DNA of 64,000 nt from Cesiribacter sp964504565 (lineage in GTDB: Bacteria; Bacteroidota; Bacteroidia; Cytophagales; Cyclobacteriaceae). This document shows, in pieces, positions 32,101-40,220 of the stretch (the stretch's first letter is position 1; each line of letters begins with the position of its first letter). A program made the translations under genes and the position numbers. The notes beneath the pieces were generated by a model. That model was not told the DNA's origin and made no database searches. It saw nothing but the letters and a program-made list of their open reading frames with translations. The stretch lies in NCBI GenBank assembly GCA_964504565.1, contig CAZDEY010000002.1, forward strand, positions 62,001-126,000. The letters are read 5' to 3'.

Positions 32101-32955
32101 CAGTCGAGTACTAATGGTGCCGTCGCGTTCCAGTACTACTAAGCCATTTTTTATAGTAGCGAAAGCAAACCGGCCGTCGGGTAGTTGGGTTCCGTGGTAA
32201 ATCTGGTCCTCGCTAAGTATTGCGTTAGTTGCAGCATTAAATTCCGATAGTTCGCCGGAGATAACATTGTAAAACTGAACGCCGGTATTTCGACTGCCAA
32301 TTAGTATTCCGTTATTAAAAGGCAGCATGGCCGAAATTACGTTTTCAGCAAAAACTTCACCTCCGGGTACTAGAACTAATGAGTCGTTTTCCAGCACAGT
32401 TAGGCCCACCCCGTGTTGGCGAACGTAAAATTCGCCGTTAATTACAAAGCTCCGGTGGTAGGTGTTCTGCAAGGCCCAACTAGTAATTTTGCCGTTTCTA
32501 TACCTAAATAAGCGGTTGAACGACTGAAAGAAAACCTCATCATCCCGAACTGTAGTAGACCAAACATCCGAAAAATCTTGTTCTTCTTCATTAAGTAAAA
32601 GCGTTAAAGATTGATACTGCATTTGGCCAAGGGAGTCGGCCGTCAAATATCCAAAATCGCCTACGCCGCCTACAAAAACCACTCCTTGGGAATTTATGGC
32701 TAAAGAACGAATAATTGATTGGTTGGCATTAGGGATAAGGTTCCAATTGGTGCCATCGTACTGTAGTACACCCCGGTTATTGCCGAAGTACATAATACCC
32801 TGCAGATCCTGAACGGCAGCCCAGTTTTGGGTATTCGCACCGTACTCGGCCGGGCTGTAATTGGTAATAAAAGGTAAGCCTATTTCACCAGGCTTAGCCA
32901 AAACATTATTCCCTAATAAGAAGATTACTAGAATAAAAATTCTAAAATGCCGCAT
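29119..32955 (-). CDS. Two-component propeller sensor histidine kinase
   Basis: 1278 aa. Signal peptide 1-20; residues about 30-690 form a double beta-propeller of Reg_prop repeats (for example GNLWLGTMYNGLYRI); a Y_Y_Y Ig-like domain follows (LEGYDEEWSTWTTSTTKEYTNLPPGNYTF...), then a membrane helix near 780-800, a coiled coil, a GAF domain (about 850-1010), a second coiled coil and HisKA (ASLGQLTAGVAHEINNPINF) with HATPase (NQVFMNIISNAIQAI, ISDTGKGM, GTGLGLSI). Unlike the classic hybrid sensors of Bacteroides it has no receiver or AraC output; those functions may be taken by the REC-kinase downstream. Probable extracytoplasmic ligand sensor; ligand unknown. Confidence 0.94.
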   Translation of the reverse strand: MRHFRIFILVIFLLGNNVLAKPGEIGLPFITNYSPAEYGANTQNWAAVQDLQGIMYFGNNRGVLQYDGTNWNLIPNANQSIIRSLAINSQGVVFVGGVGDFGYLTADSLGQMQYQSLTLLLNEEEQDFSDVWSTTVRDDEVFFQSFNRLFRYRNGKITSWALQNTYHRSFVINGEFYVRQHGVGLTVLENDSLVLVPGGEVFAENVISAMLPFNNGILIGSRNTGVQFYNVISGELSEFNAATNAILSEDQIYHGTQLPDGRFAFATIKNGLVVLERDGTISTRLTRESGLPYNTVYYLYTDRNNDLWAASAHGISRIEISSPFSVFNSLLGLDGGTLAMTRFNNRLYVSTHQGVYYLDTDNKFKQIEGLYAQSWQMLVYRNPVNYNDTHLLVASTGGLFKVIGNKVALVLEGRVGSLSTSVLDPNRIYIGLNGQVASLRFKNGEFVPEKVFNFHQDEIRSIQEDRKGNLWLGTMYNGLYRIKTNDWNQLVTTNQNPEISTLALNYGVNKGLPTPNWNYLHFTADRMLVTTQEGIYQYNYQTDKFTEEPILSAALNGDKRWFYYLKEDQEGNLWFDSNKGKGIFMQEGSGYRLVESQFKRIVVSPENQVAGFSEGNSVKWFGTPDGIFRYQPNLVGQGSNYIQTLIRKVIMNKDSVIYYGNKPDTQQPNKVLAGLAQSGTTTFKPQHNHITFQFTATSYQHKGSNIYSYVLEGYDEEWSTWTTSTTKEYTNLPPGNYTFKVRAKNFNETIGSTEAYRFSIAPPWYQTGWAYTGFFLSFIGVVIGAARVNSYRLKEQNRVLEHMVDSRTSELEKRSHELEKEKNKLELSYQNVTTLSQIGQKITATLDLKSIISTLYESTNSLVDFHSFGIGLYNEYTNTLDFVHAFENGNELPAFSQSLDDDSQLSVWCYRYKQDVIIGEFERDTLNYLKNLPQKPPAGHQFSESVMYVPLQVKEKVIGVLTLQSFHKNAYRSYQVDILRSLAAYTAIALDNSYAYIQLNEINEELNSTLENLRQTQGQLVQSEKMASLGQLTAGVAHEINNPINFVSAGIDSLSVNYSELNELLNLYKALKPNEDTFAKLSEIEKLKKELDLDYLLEEIPQLLKSVKSGAQRTTEIVRSLRNFTRLDEENLKQANLEEGLESTLVILRNKFKERIKINRQYSQISEISCYPGQLNQVFMNIISNAIQAIEGEGTITLKTEENAQNVTIYISDTGKGMPEEVKNRIFEPFYTTKEVGEGTGLGLSITYGIIEKHKGSIEVVSKAGEGTTFIIRLPKQG

Positions 32956-33069
32956 ATCTGTATTCTCTCATCCTAAAAATGGCATAATTGGTAATATTTA
33001 TTCCTTACCATATTAACGCTATCTTACATAGGGAGAAAATAGGACATATTTGCACAAAACAAGGGATGG

Positions 33070-34926
33070 CTAACGAATTAGGTAATCGGAGTAACTTTTC
33101 TGAAGGTGAGCTTGGCCTAAGGGCAGAAGCTTTTGGATATTACCACTTTCACGAATAAGCTCACGGCTAATATTATCCTGAATAATATATGCTGAATCGG
33201 TAACAAATGCTAAGCCATTATTAAATACATACTGGGCAAACGCCGGCTGGCCGCGAAGCACATTTTTGCTCCACGTATATACCGAGCGGTCCAGATTTAT
33301 CTCATCCAGAAGCATTGCGGCAATATCGGTTTGGGAAAGAGTTGATTCTACCCGGCCCGTCTGGTTTAGCGCGCCGCCTAACCAAAGCATAGGTATAGTA
33401 AATTTATTAGGCTCAAAGCCCTGGGCGTTATTAGGTTCCGGGTGGCCGTGGTCAGCAATAATTATAACCAGGGTGTTGTTCCACCAAGGTTTAGTTTGTA
33501 GGGTAGAAATAAAATTTCCTACTACCGCATCGGTATAGTAATGTGAGCTTAAAAAGCCTTCGGTGCTGTTTTGGTTGCCAAATTTGTATTCAGCCGGAAT
33601 TTCAAAAGGTTCGTGGCTGCTGAGGGTAAACCAGTTACAGAAAAACGGCTGCGGAAAGCTATCAATATCGGCTAGTAACCTATTGGCAACTACCCCGTCG
33701 TGCGCGCCCCATTTAGAGTTGCGGTCTTCTTCGGCAAAATCATCGTCGCTTACCAGGCTGTTGTACGAGCCAAAGTGCAAAAATGAGCGTAGGTTGGCAA
33801 AATCTAACTCGCCACCATAATAGAAGGAGTTGTAATAACCTGCCTGGTTTAAAGTTTTGGAAAGTTGAGGTAAATTGCGGCTCTTTTGAGGTTCCTTCAT
33901 AATGGTTTGGCTCGGTTGGGCCGGATAGCCACTTAAAATAGCTACCAAACCCTTATCAGACCGATCGCCACTAGCATACATATTTGTAAACAGAATGCCT
34001 TCTTTGCTTAACTTATTGAAATTAGGGGTAACATCCGGCATACCACCCAGCGGTTCAACAACCTTGGCGGTAAAGCTTTCCCAAATAATCAATACAATAT
34101 TGGGCCTATCTGTATTAAGCCAGGTTCGGTTACTCGTAGTTTGGGTTGAATCCTGATTATAGAGGCTGTTTACAAGCTGGTTGGCTTCTTCCGGAGCCAT
34201 AAACTTATAGGGGTTTTCATCGGTATTTTTATACTTATTAAGCGCGTACATAAAATTCCAAGGGGCATTTAGGGCCGCTTGGTTAGAAAAATAATTGTTG
34301 CTGAAAAATACGGTGCTTTGCTTAAGAGGTATAGTCTNNNNNNNNNNTAGGCCACCGCGCATAACTATTACTAGACTTCCGGCCAAAAGCAAAAACGGAA
34401 CTCCTACCAGCCGGTAATTTTGGTATTTCCAAGGAAGTAAGCGATGAACCGTTCTCTTATAAAATTCCGAGAAGAAAATGTTGGTTATAATATTAAGGGT
34501 AATTAGTAGCCAGATTGGCGAAGAACCAACGGAGGCAAACATTTCTTTAGGTGTATTTAGATAATTTAGCGGAGAGGTATCAATTCTAAACCCCCAAGCC
34601 TGGTATAGCTCTAAATCGGCAGTGCAGATGAAAGAGTATAAGAACACCAAGGCAGTATTATAAACCAGCAGGGTAGGGCGAAGCCACCTTCCGTTGCCTA
34701 AACCAACAAATGTATCGACAGCAATTAGAAGGTAGGGTAGTGCTAGGGTATAAGCCGTAAAGCTCATATCCATAGGTAAGCCGTGCCAAAAAATTCCTAC
34801 AATTTCGCTAAGCGGAAGTTCTATTGCTAAGTAGCTGTTGTAAATTAAAAAAACGGCTTTGAAGAATAAGAAAAACAATAGCCAGTAAAGTGCGTAACCC
34901 GCCAAATACAACAATCTGTCCAGCAT
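33070..34926 (-). CDS. LTA-synthase-like membrane sulfatase/phosphoglycerol transferase (contains an assembly gap)
   Basis: About 618 aa from ATG 34926; the frame is open a further 15 codons, but a TAnnTTTG box at 34947-34954 lies inside that extension, favouring 34926. Five N-terminal membrane helices are followed by an extracytoplasmic alkaline-phosphatase-like domain: NIVLIIWESFTAKVVEP with the metal-binding Glu and Thr nucleophile, GDRSDKG, KWGAHDG and IIIADHGHPEP. Relatives transfer phosphoglycerol or phosphoethanolamine to envelope glycans. Ten N (34338-34347) interrupt the RGGL-TIP segment; the flanks fit a one-base gap restoring RGGLQTIP. Substrate unknown. Confidence 0.9.
   Translation of the reverse strand: MLDRLLYLAGYALYWLLFFLFFKAVFLIYNSYLAIELPLSEIVGIFWHGLPMDMSFTAYTLALPYLLIAVDTFVGLGNGRWLRPTLLVYNTALVFLYSFICTADLELYQAWGFRIDTSPLNYLNTPKEMFASVGSSPIWLLITLNIITNIFFSEFYKRTVHRLLPWKYQNYRLVGVPFLLLAGSLVIVMRGGLXXXXTIPLKQSTVFFSNNYFSNQAALNAPWNFMYALNKYKNTDENPYKFMAPEEANQLVNSLYNQDSTQTTSNRTWLNTDRPNIVLIIWESFTAKVVEPLGGMPDVTPNFNKLSKEGILFTNMYASGDRSDKGLVAILSGYPAQPSQTIMKEPQKSRNLPQLSKTLNQAGYYNSFYYGGELDFANLRSFLHFGSYNSLVSDDDFAEEDRNSKWGAHDGVVANRLLADIDSFPQPFFCNWFTLSSHEPFEIPAEYKFGNQNSTEGFLSSHYYTDAVVGNFISTLQTKPWWNNTLVIIIADHGHPEPNNAQGFEPNKFTIPMLWLGGALNQTGRVESTLSQTDIAAMLLDEINLDRSVYTWSKNVLRGQPAFAQYVFNNGLAFVTDSAYIIQDNISRELIRESGNIQKLLPLGQAHLQKSYSDYLIR
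34338..34347. other. Assembly gap of ten N
   Basis: Placeholder inside the LTA-synthase-like gene. The family has RGGLQ-x-IP here; the flanking codons read RGGL then (N)AG ACT ATA. A single missing C would give RGGLQTIP, so the real gap may be about one base. Confidence 0.9.
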
Positions 34927-34946
34927 AACTCTCAAAATATGAAGGG

Positions 34947-34954
34947 CAAAAATA
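34947..34954 (-). promoter_or_regulatory. TAnnTTTG -7 box of the LTA-synthase-like gene
   Basis: Minus-strand TATTTTTG is 20 bases upstream of the chosen ATG at 34926 and lies inside the longer reading frame, so it also helps choose the start. Confidence 0.4.
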
Positions 34955-35134
34955 AGGCTATTACCAAACAAATTCTAACGTACCCGGTTATTTAAAGGTT
35001 GATACTTTTTTAGCCTAACAAGATAAAATTTTTCATCTAAAATCAACTTCAGGGTTATATATTTACCCTGTTATAAAATTAATAGTACATTTTTAGTAAC
35101 TTAGCATCTAAAATAAACCCAACTCCCAAAATTT

Positions 35135-37318
35135 ATGAATTTGAGACTTCAGGCGCTAGCCGATTCTCTCCGTCGTCAGCAGGTTAAGGTTTCACCCCCT
35201 TCGGCGCGCATATCTGAATATTACGGCTCAAACGTTTTTGACAAAGAAACCATGAGCCAATGCCTTTCGGCCGATGTATATAAAGAGGTCCTTCGCACTA
35301 TTGATAAAGGTGCCAAAATGGATGTCGGCACTGCTGATGCCGTAGCTTCCGCCATGAAAACCTGGGCCTTGAGCAAAGGAGCAACCCACTATACCCACTG
35401 GTTTCAGCCGCTTACCGGTGCCACTGCCGAAAAACATGATTCGTTCTTTGAGCCGGGTACCGACGGCAAGCATATAGAAAAATTTAAAGGCTCGGCCCTG
35501 GTACAGCAGGAGCCGGATGCTTCTTCTTTCCCTAACGGGGGCATACGAAATACCTTTGAAGCCCGGGGATATACTGCCTGGGACCCTAGTAGCCCGGCGT
35601 TTATTATGGATGCGGGAGCTACCAAAACCCTTTGTATTCCTACCGTATTCGTATCGTACACCGGCGAGGCGCTGGACTACAAAACTCCGCTTCTAAAATC
35701 ATTACTAGCAGTAGATAAAGCTGCAACCGCTATTTGCCAGGAATACTTCGATAAGAACGTAAACCAGGTAAAAGCCTCGTTAGGCATAGAGCAGGAGTAT
35801 TTTCTTATAGACCGCTCATTGTGGCGTACCCGCCCGGACCTAATGTTGGCCGGTAGAACAGTAGTAGGCCACGCCCCGGCTAAAGGCCAGCAGCTAGATG
35901 ACCACTACTTTGGGGCTATTCCAACTATGGTGCAGAATTATATGTTGGACTTTGAGCAGGAAGCGCATAAGTTGGGTATTCCGCTGCGTACGCGCCATAA
36001 CGAGGTTGCTCCGCGCCAGTTTGAATGTGCCCCACAATTTGAAGAAGTGAACCTGGCAGTAGACCACAATCAGTTGCTTATGGACTTAATGGATAGGGTA
36101 GCCGAGCGCCACAATCTTAAAGTGCTACTGCACGAGAAGCCATTTGCCGGAGTAAACGGTTCGGGTAAACACAATAACTGGTCGTTAATTACCAATACTG
36201 GTAAAAACCTATTGGCCCCAAGCTCAAAGGCCAAAGAGAATTTACAATTCCTGGTGTTCTTTGTAAATACCATTAAGGCAGTATACGAATACAACGATTT
36301 GCTTAGAGCGTCTATAGCCACGGCCGGTAACGACTTCCGCCTGGGTGCCAACGAAGCACCGCCGGCTATTATGTCGGTATTCATAGGTTCGCAGCTTACC
36401 GAAGTATTAGATACCCTGGAGAAAAGCGGTGACGTTAAGATTGAGAAGGGCGACAATATGTATATGAAGCTGGGCATAAGTAAAATACCGCCGATTCTCT
36501 TGGATAATACCGATCGTAACCGTACTTCGCCATTTGCATTTACCGGTAATAAATTTGAATTAAGAGCCGTGGGTTCATCGGCTAACTCGGCCTCGCCTAT
36601 GATAGTGCTAAATGCTATTGTAGCCGAGCAGCTAAGAATATTTAAGAAGGAAGTTGATGAGCTAATTGGTAAAGGCGAGAAAAAGGAAATTGCCTTAATT
36701 AATGTACTACGTCAGTATATTAAAGATAGCAAAGATATCCGTTTCGAAGGCAATGGCTACGGTGACGAATGGGTGGCCGAGGCTGAAAAGCGTGGCCTGA
36801 GCAACGTGAAAAATACCCCGGAAGCCCTGGATGCTTACCTGACTGAAAAGTCTAAAAAGGTATTTACCGATACCAAAATATTTAGTGAGGTAGAGTTGGA
36901 AGCCCGTCAGGAAATTCGCCTGGAAAATTACGTACGCAAAGTGCAGATTGAAAGCCGGTTACTGGGCGACCTCTCGTTAAACCAGATACTTCCGGCAGCC
37001 CTGCGCTACCAGGGCGAACTGGTACAGAGCCTAAGAGGTATGAAAGATATTGGCCTGAACGCCACCGATAGCGTAGCTTACGAAACCGTTCAGGAAATAT
37101 CGCAGCACCTGAGTGTAATTAAAGCCAAGGTTAACGAAATGGTAGAAGCGCGTAAAAAAGCCAATGCCATGGAACATATGCGCGATATGGCTGTAGCGTA
37201 CAAGGATCTGAAAGAAAGTTATTTCCAGGAAATCCGCTACCACGTTGATAAGCTGGAATTACTGGTTGACGACAGCTACTGGCCGTTGGCTAAGTACCGC
37301 GAATTACTATTTTCTTAG
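35135..37318 (+). CDS. glnN: Glutamine synthetase type III
   Basis: 727 aa, the usual size of GSIII (GSI is about 450). It forms glutamine from glutamate, ammonia and ATP. Family motifs include the ATP/glutamate-binding LHEKPFAGVNGSGKHNNWS near residue 333, IEQEYFLIDR, RHNEVAPRQFECAP, NDFRLGANEAPPAI and DNTDRNRTSPFAFTGNKFE. GSIII enzymes are dodecameric and are the main GS in many Bacteroidota. An AT-rich 160-bp upstream region is shared with the divergent LTA-synthase-like gene. It ends at a hairpin shared with the convergent gene. Confidence 0.97.
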   Translation: MNLRLQALADSLRRQQVKVSPPSARISEYYGSNVFDKETMSQCLSADVYKEVLRTIDKGAKMDVGTADAVASAMKTWALSKGATHYTHWFQPLTGATAEKHDSFFEPGTDGKHIEKFKGSALVQQEPDASSFPNGGIRNTFEARGYTAWDPSSPAFIMDAGATKTLCIPTVFVSYTGEALDYKTPLLKSLLAVDKAATAICQEYFDKNVNQVKASLGIEQEYFLIDRSLWRTRPDLMLAGRTVVGHAPAKGQQLDDHYFGAIPTMVQNYMLDFEQEAHKLGIPLRTRHNEVAPRQFECAPQFEEVNLAVDHNQLLMDLMDRVAERHNLKVLLHEKPFAGVNGSGKHNNWSLITNTGKNLLAPSSKAKENLQFLVFFVNTIKAVYEYNDLLRASIATAGNDFRLGANEAPPAIMSVFIGSQLTEVLDTLEKSGDVKIEKGDNMYMKLGISKIPPILLDNTDRNRTSPFAFTGNKFELRAVGSSANSASPMIVLNAIVAEQLRIFKKEVDELIGKGEKKEIALINVLRQYIKDSKDIRFEGNGYGDEWVAEAEKRGLSNVKNTPEALDAYLTEKSKKVFTDTKIFSEVELEARQEIRLENYVRKVQIESRLLGDLSLNQILPAALRYQGELVQSLRGMKDIGLNATDSVAYETVQEISQHLSVIKAKVNEMVEARKKANAMEHMRDMAVAYKDLKESYFQEIRYHVDKLELLVDDSYWPLAKYRELLFS

Positions 37319-37337
37319 TATATAAATAAACAAAAAC

Positions 37338-37369
37338 ACAAAAGCCGGTTAATTTTAATCGGCTTTTGT
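37338..37369. terminator. Bidirectional terminator between glnN and the next convergent gene
   Basis: acaaaagccg at 37338-37347 pairs perfectly with cggcttttgt at 37360-37369. The stop codon of the convergent minus-strand gene (37355-37357) lies in the loop, so the last codons of that gene encode one arm of the stem. Confidence 0.8.
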
Positions 37370-37960
37370 ATTATTAATCAGGGTTTCAAAAAACACCTGA
37401 TATGTATTAACTGCAAAGTCTTCTAAATTTTTATAATCAGTCAGCGGGATTTTCTTTGCCAGTTTAAGGTAGGGTTTGGCTAGAACAGCTTTAATTTGCT
37501 CTGTGCTTGCTTCATATAGAACTTGGTAGTTATCCGGCGTAAAGTGGTGCTGCCAGGGATCATCGTTAACTCCCACATTCCAACTTCTATCGTTGTCTTT
37601 CAAAATTTGTAGAACCCTTTCTGTATGAATCCTAAGTAAGGCTTCACCGGCTAAATGAAACTGTACGCTGAATGAACCTGCCCACAGAAATATAATGCGA
37701 CCGGCAAAAATGTTATCTTGGGTAAATTGGCGGGGGTAGTCAAGTACCCGGTAGGGCAAGTCGTGGTAATTATCGCCCCGGCTTAATTTAAAGTCGGGTT
37801 GGGCAGGCTTGGTAATAAGGTGGGCAGACTCTACTATAGAACGAAGCCTTGGTATACACTGTAGCATAAGTTGCTCAATGTTTGCCAAGGCTTGTTTTTT
37901 AGTAATCAGAATTTCACCATTCTGAATTAATACCAACTGCTTGAGGCTTAGCTCCGCCAA
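37355..37960 (-). CDS. Hypothetical cytoplasmic protein, TTG start
   Basis: 201 aa. The start is TTG at 37960, two bases after the TAA of the upstream 74-aa gene; the first ATG is 31 codons in, so coupling from the upstream gene decides the start but is not certain. No signal peptide, no membrane segment and no recognised domain. Visible features are RVLDYPRQF, a hydrophobic beta region (AGRIIFLWAGSFSVQFHLAG) and a D/W/H-rich loop (SWNVGVNDDPWQHHF). Together with the 74-aa gene it follows fabH on the same strand. Function unknown. Confidence 0.65.
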   Translation of the reverse strand: MAELSLKQLVLIQNGEILITKKQALANIEQLMLQCIPRLRSIVESAHLITKPAQPDFKLSRGDNYHDLPYRVLDYPRQFTQDNIFAGRIIFLWAGSFSVQFHLAGEALLRIHTERVLQILKDNDRSWNVGVNDDPWQHHFTPDNYQVLYEASTEQIKAVLAKPYLKLAKKIPLTDYKNLEDFAVNTYQVFFETLINNTKAD

Positions 37961-37962
37961 AG

Positions 37963-38187
37963 TTAAAAGGCATCCGGGCGCTGAATAATTTTGATGACCA
38001 TTTCGTGTTTGTCACCGTCTTCGTCTTCTAAATGAAGCACGATAAGGGGGTTGTCCCGTTTAAGGTTCTCCGTATGATCTACTATTTTAATATTTTCCAT
38101 TGAAGCGGAAATATTAGGTATACTGGCGGTTATAGCTTTAGCCAGCTTAGTTTCAAAAGGACTTGGGTTATAATTAAGCGTCTTCAT
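37963..38187 (-). CDS. Small conserved-looking hypothetical protein
   Basis: 74 aa from ATG 38187. The frame is open further upstream into fabH, but that extension overlaps the fabH C-terminus and is probably not coding. The product is acidic with an alternating strand pattern at its end (NPLIVLHLEDEDGDKHEMVIKIIQ). No family recognised. It lies 47 bp after fabH and two bases before the 201-aa gene, so all three may be one transcript. Confidence 0.6.
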   Translation of the reverse strand: MKTLNYNPSPFETKLAKAITASIPNISASMENIKIVDHTENLKRDNPLIVLHLEDEDGDKHEMVIKIIQRPDAF

Positions 38188-38234
38188 GTACAGGTTAATA
38201 TCAGCCTTAAAAAGGCAATAACGTAAAAAATTAA

Positions 38235-39239
38235 TTAAAAGCGAATTAAAGCCGAGGCCCAGGTGAACCCACTGCCAAACGCTGCCAGGCACAGTAAGGT
38301 GTTCTCCTTAAGCAAGCCTTCTTCGTAAGCTTCGCTCAATGCTATAGGTATGGAAGCGGCGGTAGTGTTGCCGTAGCGCATAATGTTGTTATACACCTGC
38401 TCGTCCGCCAATTCAAGTTTATCTTTTAAGTAATTGCTGATTCTTAGATTAGCCTGGTGGGGCACTAGTAAGTCAATATCACTAACTTGTAAATTATTGG
38501 TTTCCAAAGCCTCCATAATTACCTCATGAAAGCGCACTACGGCGTGCTTAAATACCGCATTGCCGTTCATATGCGCACGAATAGATCGGCCCTTCATTTG
38601 TTCGGGGTCCACCCGCTCATTAGGGTGGCGGCTGCTGCCCGGGTCTTTAACGTATAGTTCCTCGGCGTAGCGGCCATCGGAATGCAGATGGGTGCTTAGT
38701 ATGCCTTTGTCTTTAGCTTCACTTCGCTGTAATATAGCCGCCCCGGCACCATCACCAAAAATTACCGATACGTTGCGGCCCTCATCACTCATTTCCATTA
38801 GGCTGCTTTGTATTTCAGCACCTATTACCAACACCGTTTGGTACTGCCCGGTCTTTATAAACTGGTCGGCTACGGAAAGGCCGTATATAAAGCCGCTGCA
38901 GGCATTGCGTATATCCAATGCTGGAATCTCTTCTAACCCTAACTCTCGTTGTAGCAAAACGCCTGAACCAGGGAAAAAATAGTCCGGCGTAATGGTGGCA
39001 AATACAATTAAGTCAACATCGGTGGCCGATATTCCGGCCCGTTCAAAAGCCATTTTGCTAGCCCGGGCTGCCATGTTGGCTACCGTATCAGTTTCCGGGT
39101 TGAAAAATCGGCGTTCCTGAATTCCGGTGCGCTCCACTATCCACTCGTTGGTAGTGTTCATTACCTGTTCTAAATCGGCATTAGTTATTACATTTTCGGG
39201 TACGTAATGGCCAAGGCCGGTAAGCTGAGACTGATACAT
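38235..39239 (-). CDS. fabH: 3-oxoacyl-ACP synthase III (KAS III)
   Basis: 334 aa. The catalytic triad is present: Cys114 (RNACSGFIYG), His261 (VPHQANLRI) and Asn291 (YGNTTAASIPIAL). It condenses acetyl-CoA (or a branched primer) with malonyl-ACP to start fatty acid synthesis. NTTNEWIVERTGIQERR at the N-terminus is family-typical. No plsX or rpmF neighbours, so this may be a second fabH copy of the genome, but that cannot be told here. The upstream 80 bp to the SRAP gene contains no exact TAnnTTTG box. Confidence 0.94.
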   Translation of the reverse strand: MYQSQLTGLGHYVPENVITNADLEQVMNTTNEWIVERTGIQERRFFNPETDTVANMAARASKMAFERAGISATDVDLIVFATITPDYFFPGSGVLLQRELGLEEIPALDIRNACSGFIYGLSVADQFIKTGQYQTVLVIGAEIQSSLMEMSDEGRNVSVIFGDGAGAAILQRSEAKDKGILSTHLHSDGRYAEELYVKDPGSSRHPNERVDPEQMKGRSIRAHMNGNAVFKHAVVRFHEVIMEALETNNLQVSDIDLLVPHQANLRISNYLKDKLELADEQVYNNIMRYGNTTAASIPIALSEAYEEGLLKENTLLCLAAFGSGFTWASALIRF

Positions 39240-39323
39240 AAAGTTTATTATTCGGGGCTTGAAATTAGTAATCTGGCAGCGATTCCCGAAAACTTAACTC
39301 AATTTTTACGAAATCGTTAATAA

Positions 39324-40025
39324 TTAACCAAAAAGGGTATAATTACCGTGCTGGTCGGTAGGTGGGGCCGGGTTTATAAGCGAAGGCCGGTTATTAGCGG
39401 GGCTATTCACTTCGGAAGAAACAGTATAACTGCTAATTTTATCTGCCGGATAGGGTTTAAGCAATGCCAACAGATCATCCTTATCAGTATTTTTATTGAG
39501 CCAGGTTTTTTCGTCTTGCTTATTTAAAATTACCGGCATTCTATCGTGAATAGAGGCAACTTTACTATTGGCTTCGGTGGTAATTATTGTGAAGGTATGC
39601 ACTACATCTCCGCCATCGTCCTCGTATTCCTCCCATAAGCTGGCAAATGCAAATAATTCATTACCAGCTAAATGGATACGGTAGGGAACTTTGGTTTTTT
39701 TGCCCAGTACTTTCCATTCGTAAAAACCATCGGCCGGAACCAGGCAGCGGCGGGCCTGCAGGGCTCGTTTAAAGGAAGCTTTTTGGTCAACTGTTTCGGC
39801 GCGGGCATTTATAAGTTTTTGGCTTACCGCCTTATTTTTACTCCAGGCCGGTATCAATCCCCAATAAAACCAGCTCAGGCCTTCCGGAGAGTCGGCAGTA
39901 ATAACCGGCAGCAACTGGGTGGGGGCGGCATTATAGGTAGACTTCAGACGCGGGTCAATTTCTTCCAGCTTAAAACGCTGCGCAATTTCTTCTGCCGATT
40001 TAACTAAAGTATAACGTCCGCACAT
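39324..40025 (-). CDS. SRAP-family abasic-site DNA-protein crosslink protein (YedK/HMCES type)
   Basis: 233 aa. The protein begins MCGRYT, so Cys2 becomes the catalytic N-terminal residue after Met removal. Other active-site elements are NARAETVDQKASFKRAL, RRCLVPADGFYEWK and IHDRMPVIL (His). Family members form a thiazolidine link to abasic sites in single-stranded DNA to shield them from breakage. The C-terminal tail is Pro/Asn-rich and probably disordered. The upstream region (40026-40220) is a degenerate repeat stretch with no clear promoter. Confidence 0.93.
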   Translation of the reverse strand: MCGRYTLVKSAEEIAQRFKLEEIDPRLKSTYNAAPTQLLPVITADSPEGLSWFYWGLIPAWSKNKAVSQKLINARAETVDQKASFKRALQARRCLVPADGFYEWKVLGKKTKVPYRIHLAGNELFAFASLWEEYEDDGGDVVHTFTIITTEANSKVASIHDRMPVILNKQDEKTWLNKNTDKDDLLALLKPYPADKISSYTVSSEVNSPANNRPSLINPAPPTDQHGNYTLFG

Positions 40026-40045
40026 AGGCCGGAAAATTAAGAATT

Positions 40046-40220
40046 TATACTTAGAAGTTAGAAGGTAGACGCTAGAAATTAGAGTAAAAGCTGCTTTGGT
40101 TCCTAGAAGTTAGGACAGAAGACATAGGAATTAGGATATAAGAAGATGCTATATACCAGACACCGCATACTTTCGTGCCTCGTTACGAACAACCAACAAC
40201 CAACAACTAAGCACCAAGCA
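40046..40220. repeat. Degenerate simple-sequence repeats
   Basis: About 40046-40140 contains drifted copies of TAGAAGTTAGAAG. 40190-40220 contains (ACCAACA)n changing to ACTAAGCACCAAGCACTAG and abuts the stop codon of the following minus-strand gene. No coding or RNA feature is seen. Confidence 0.55.
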
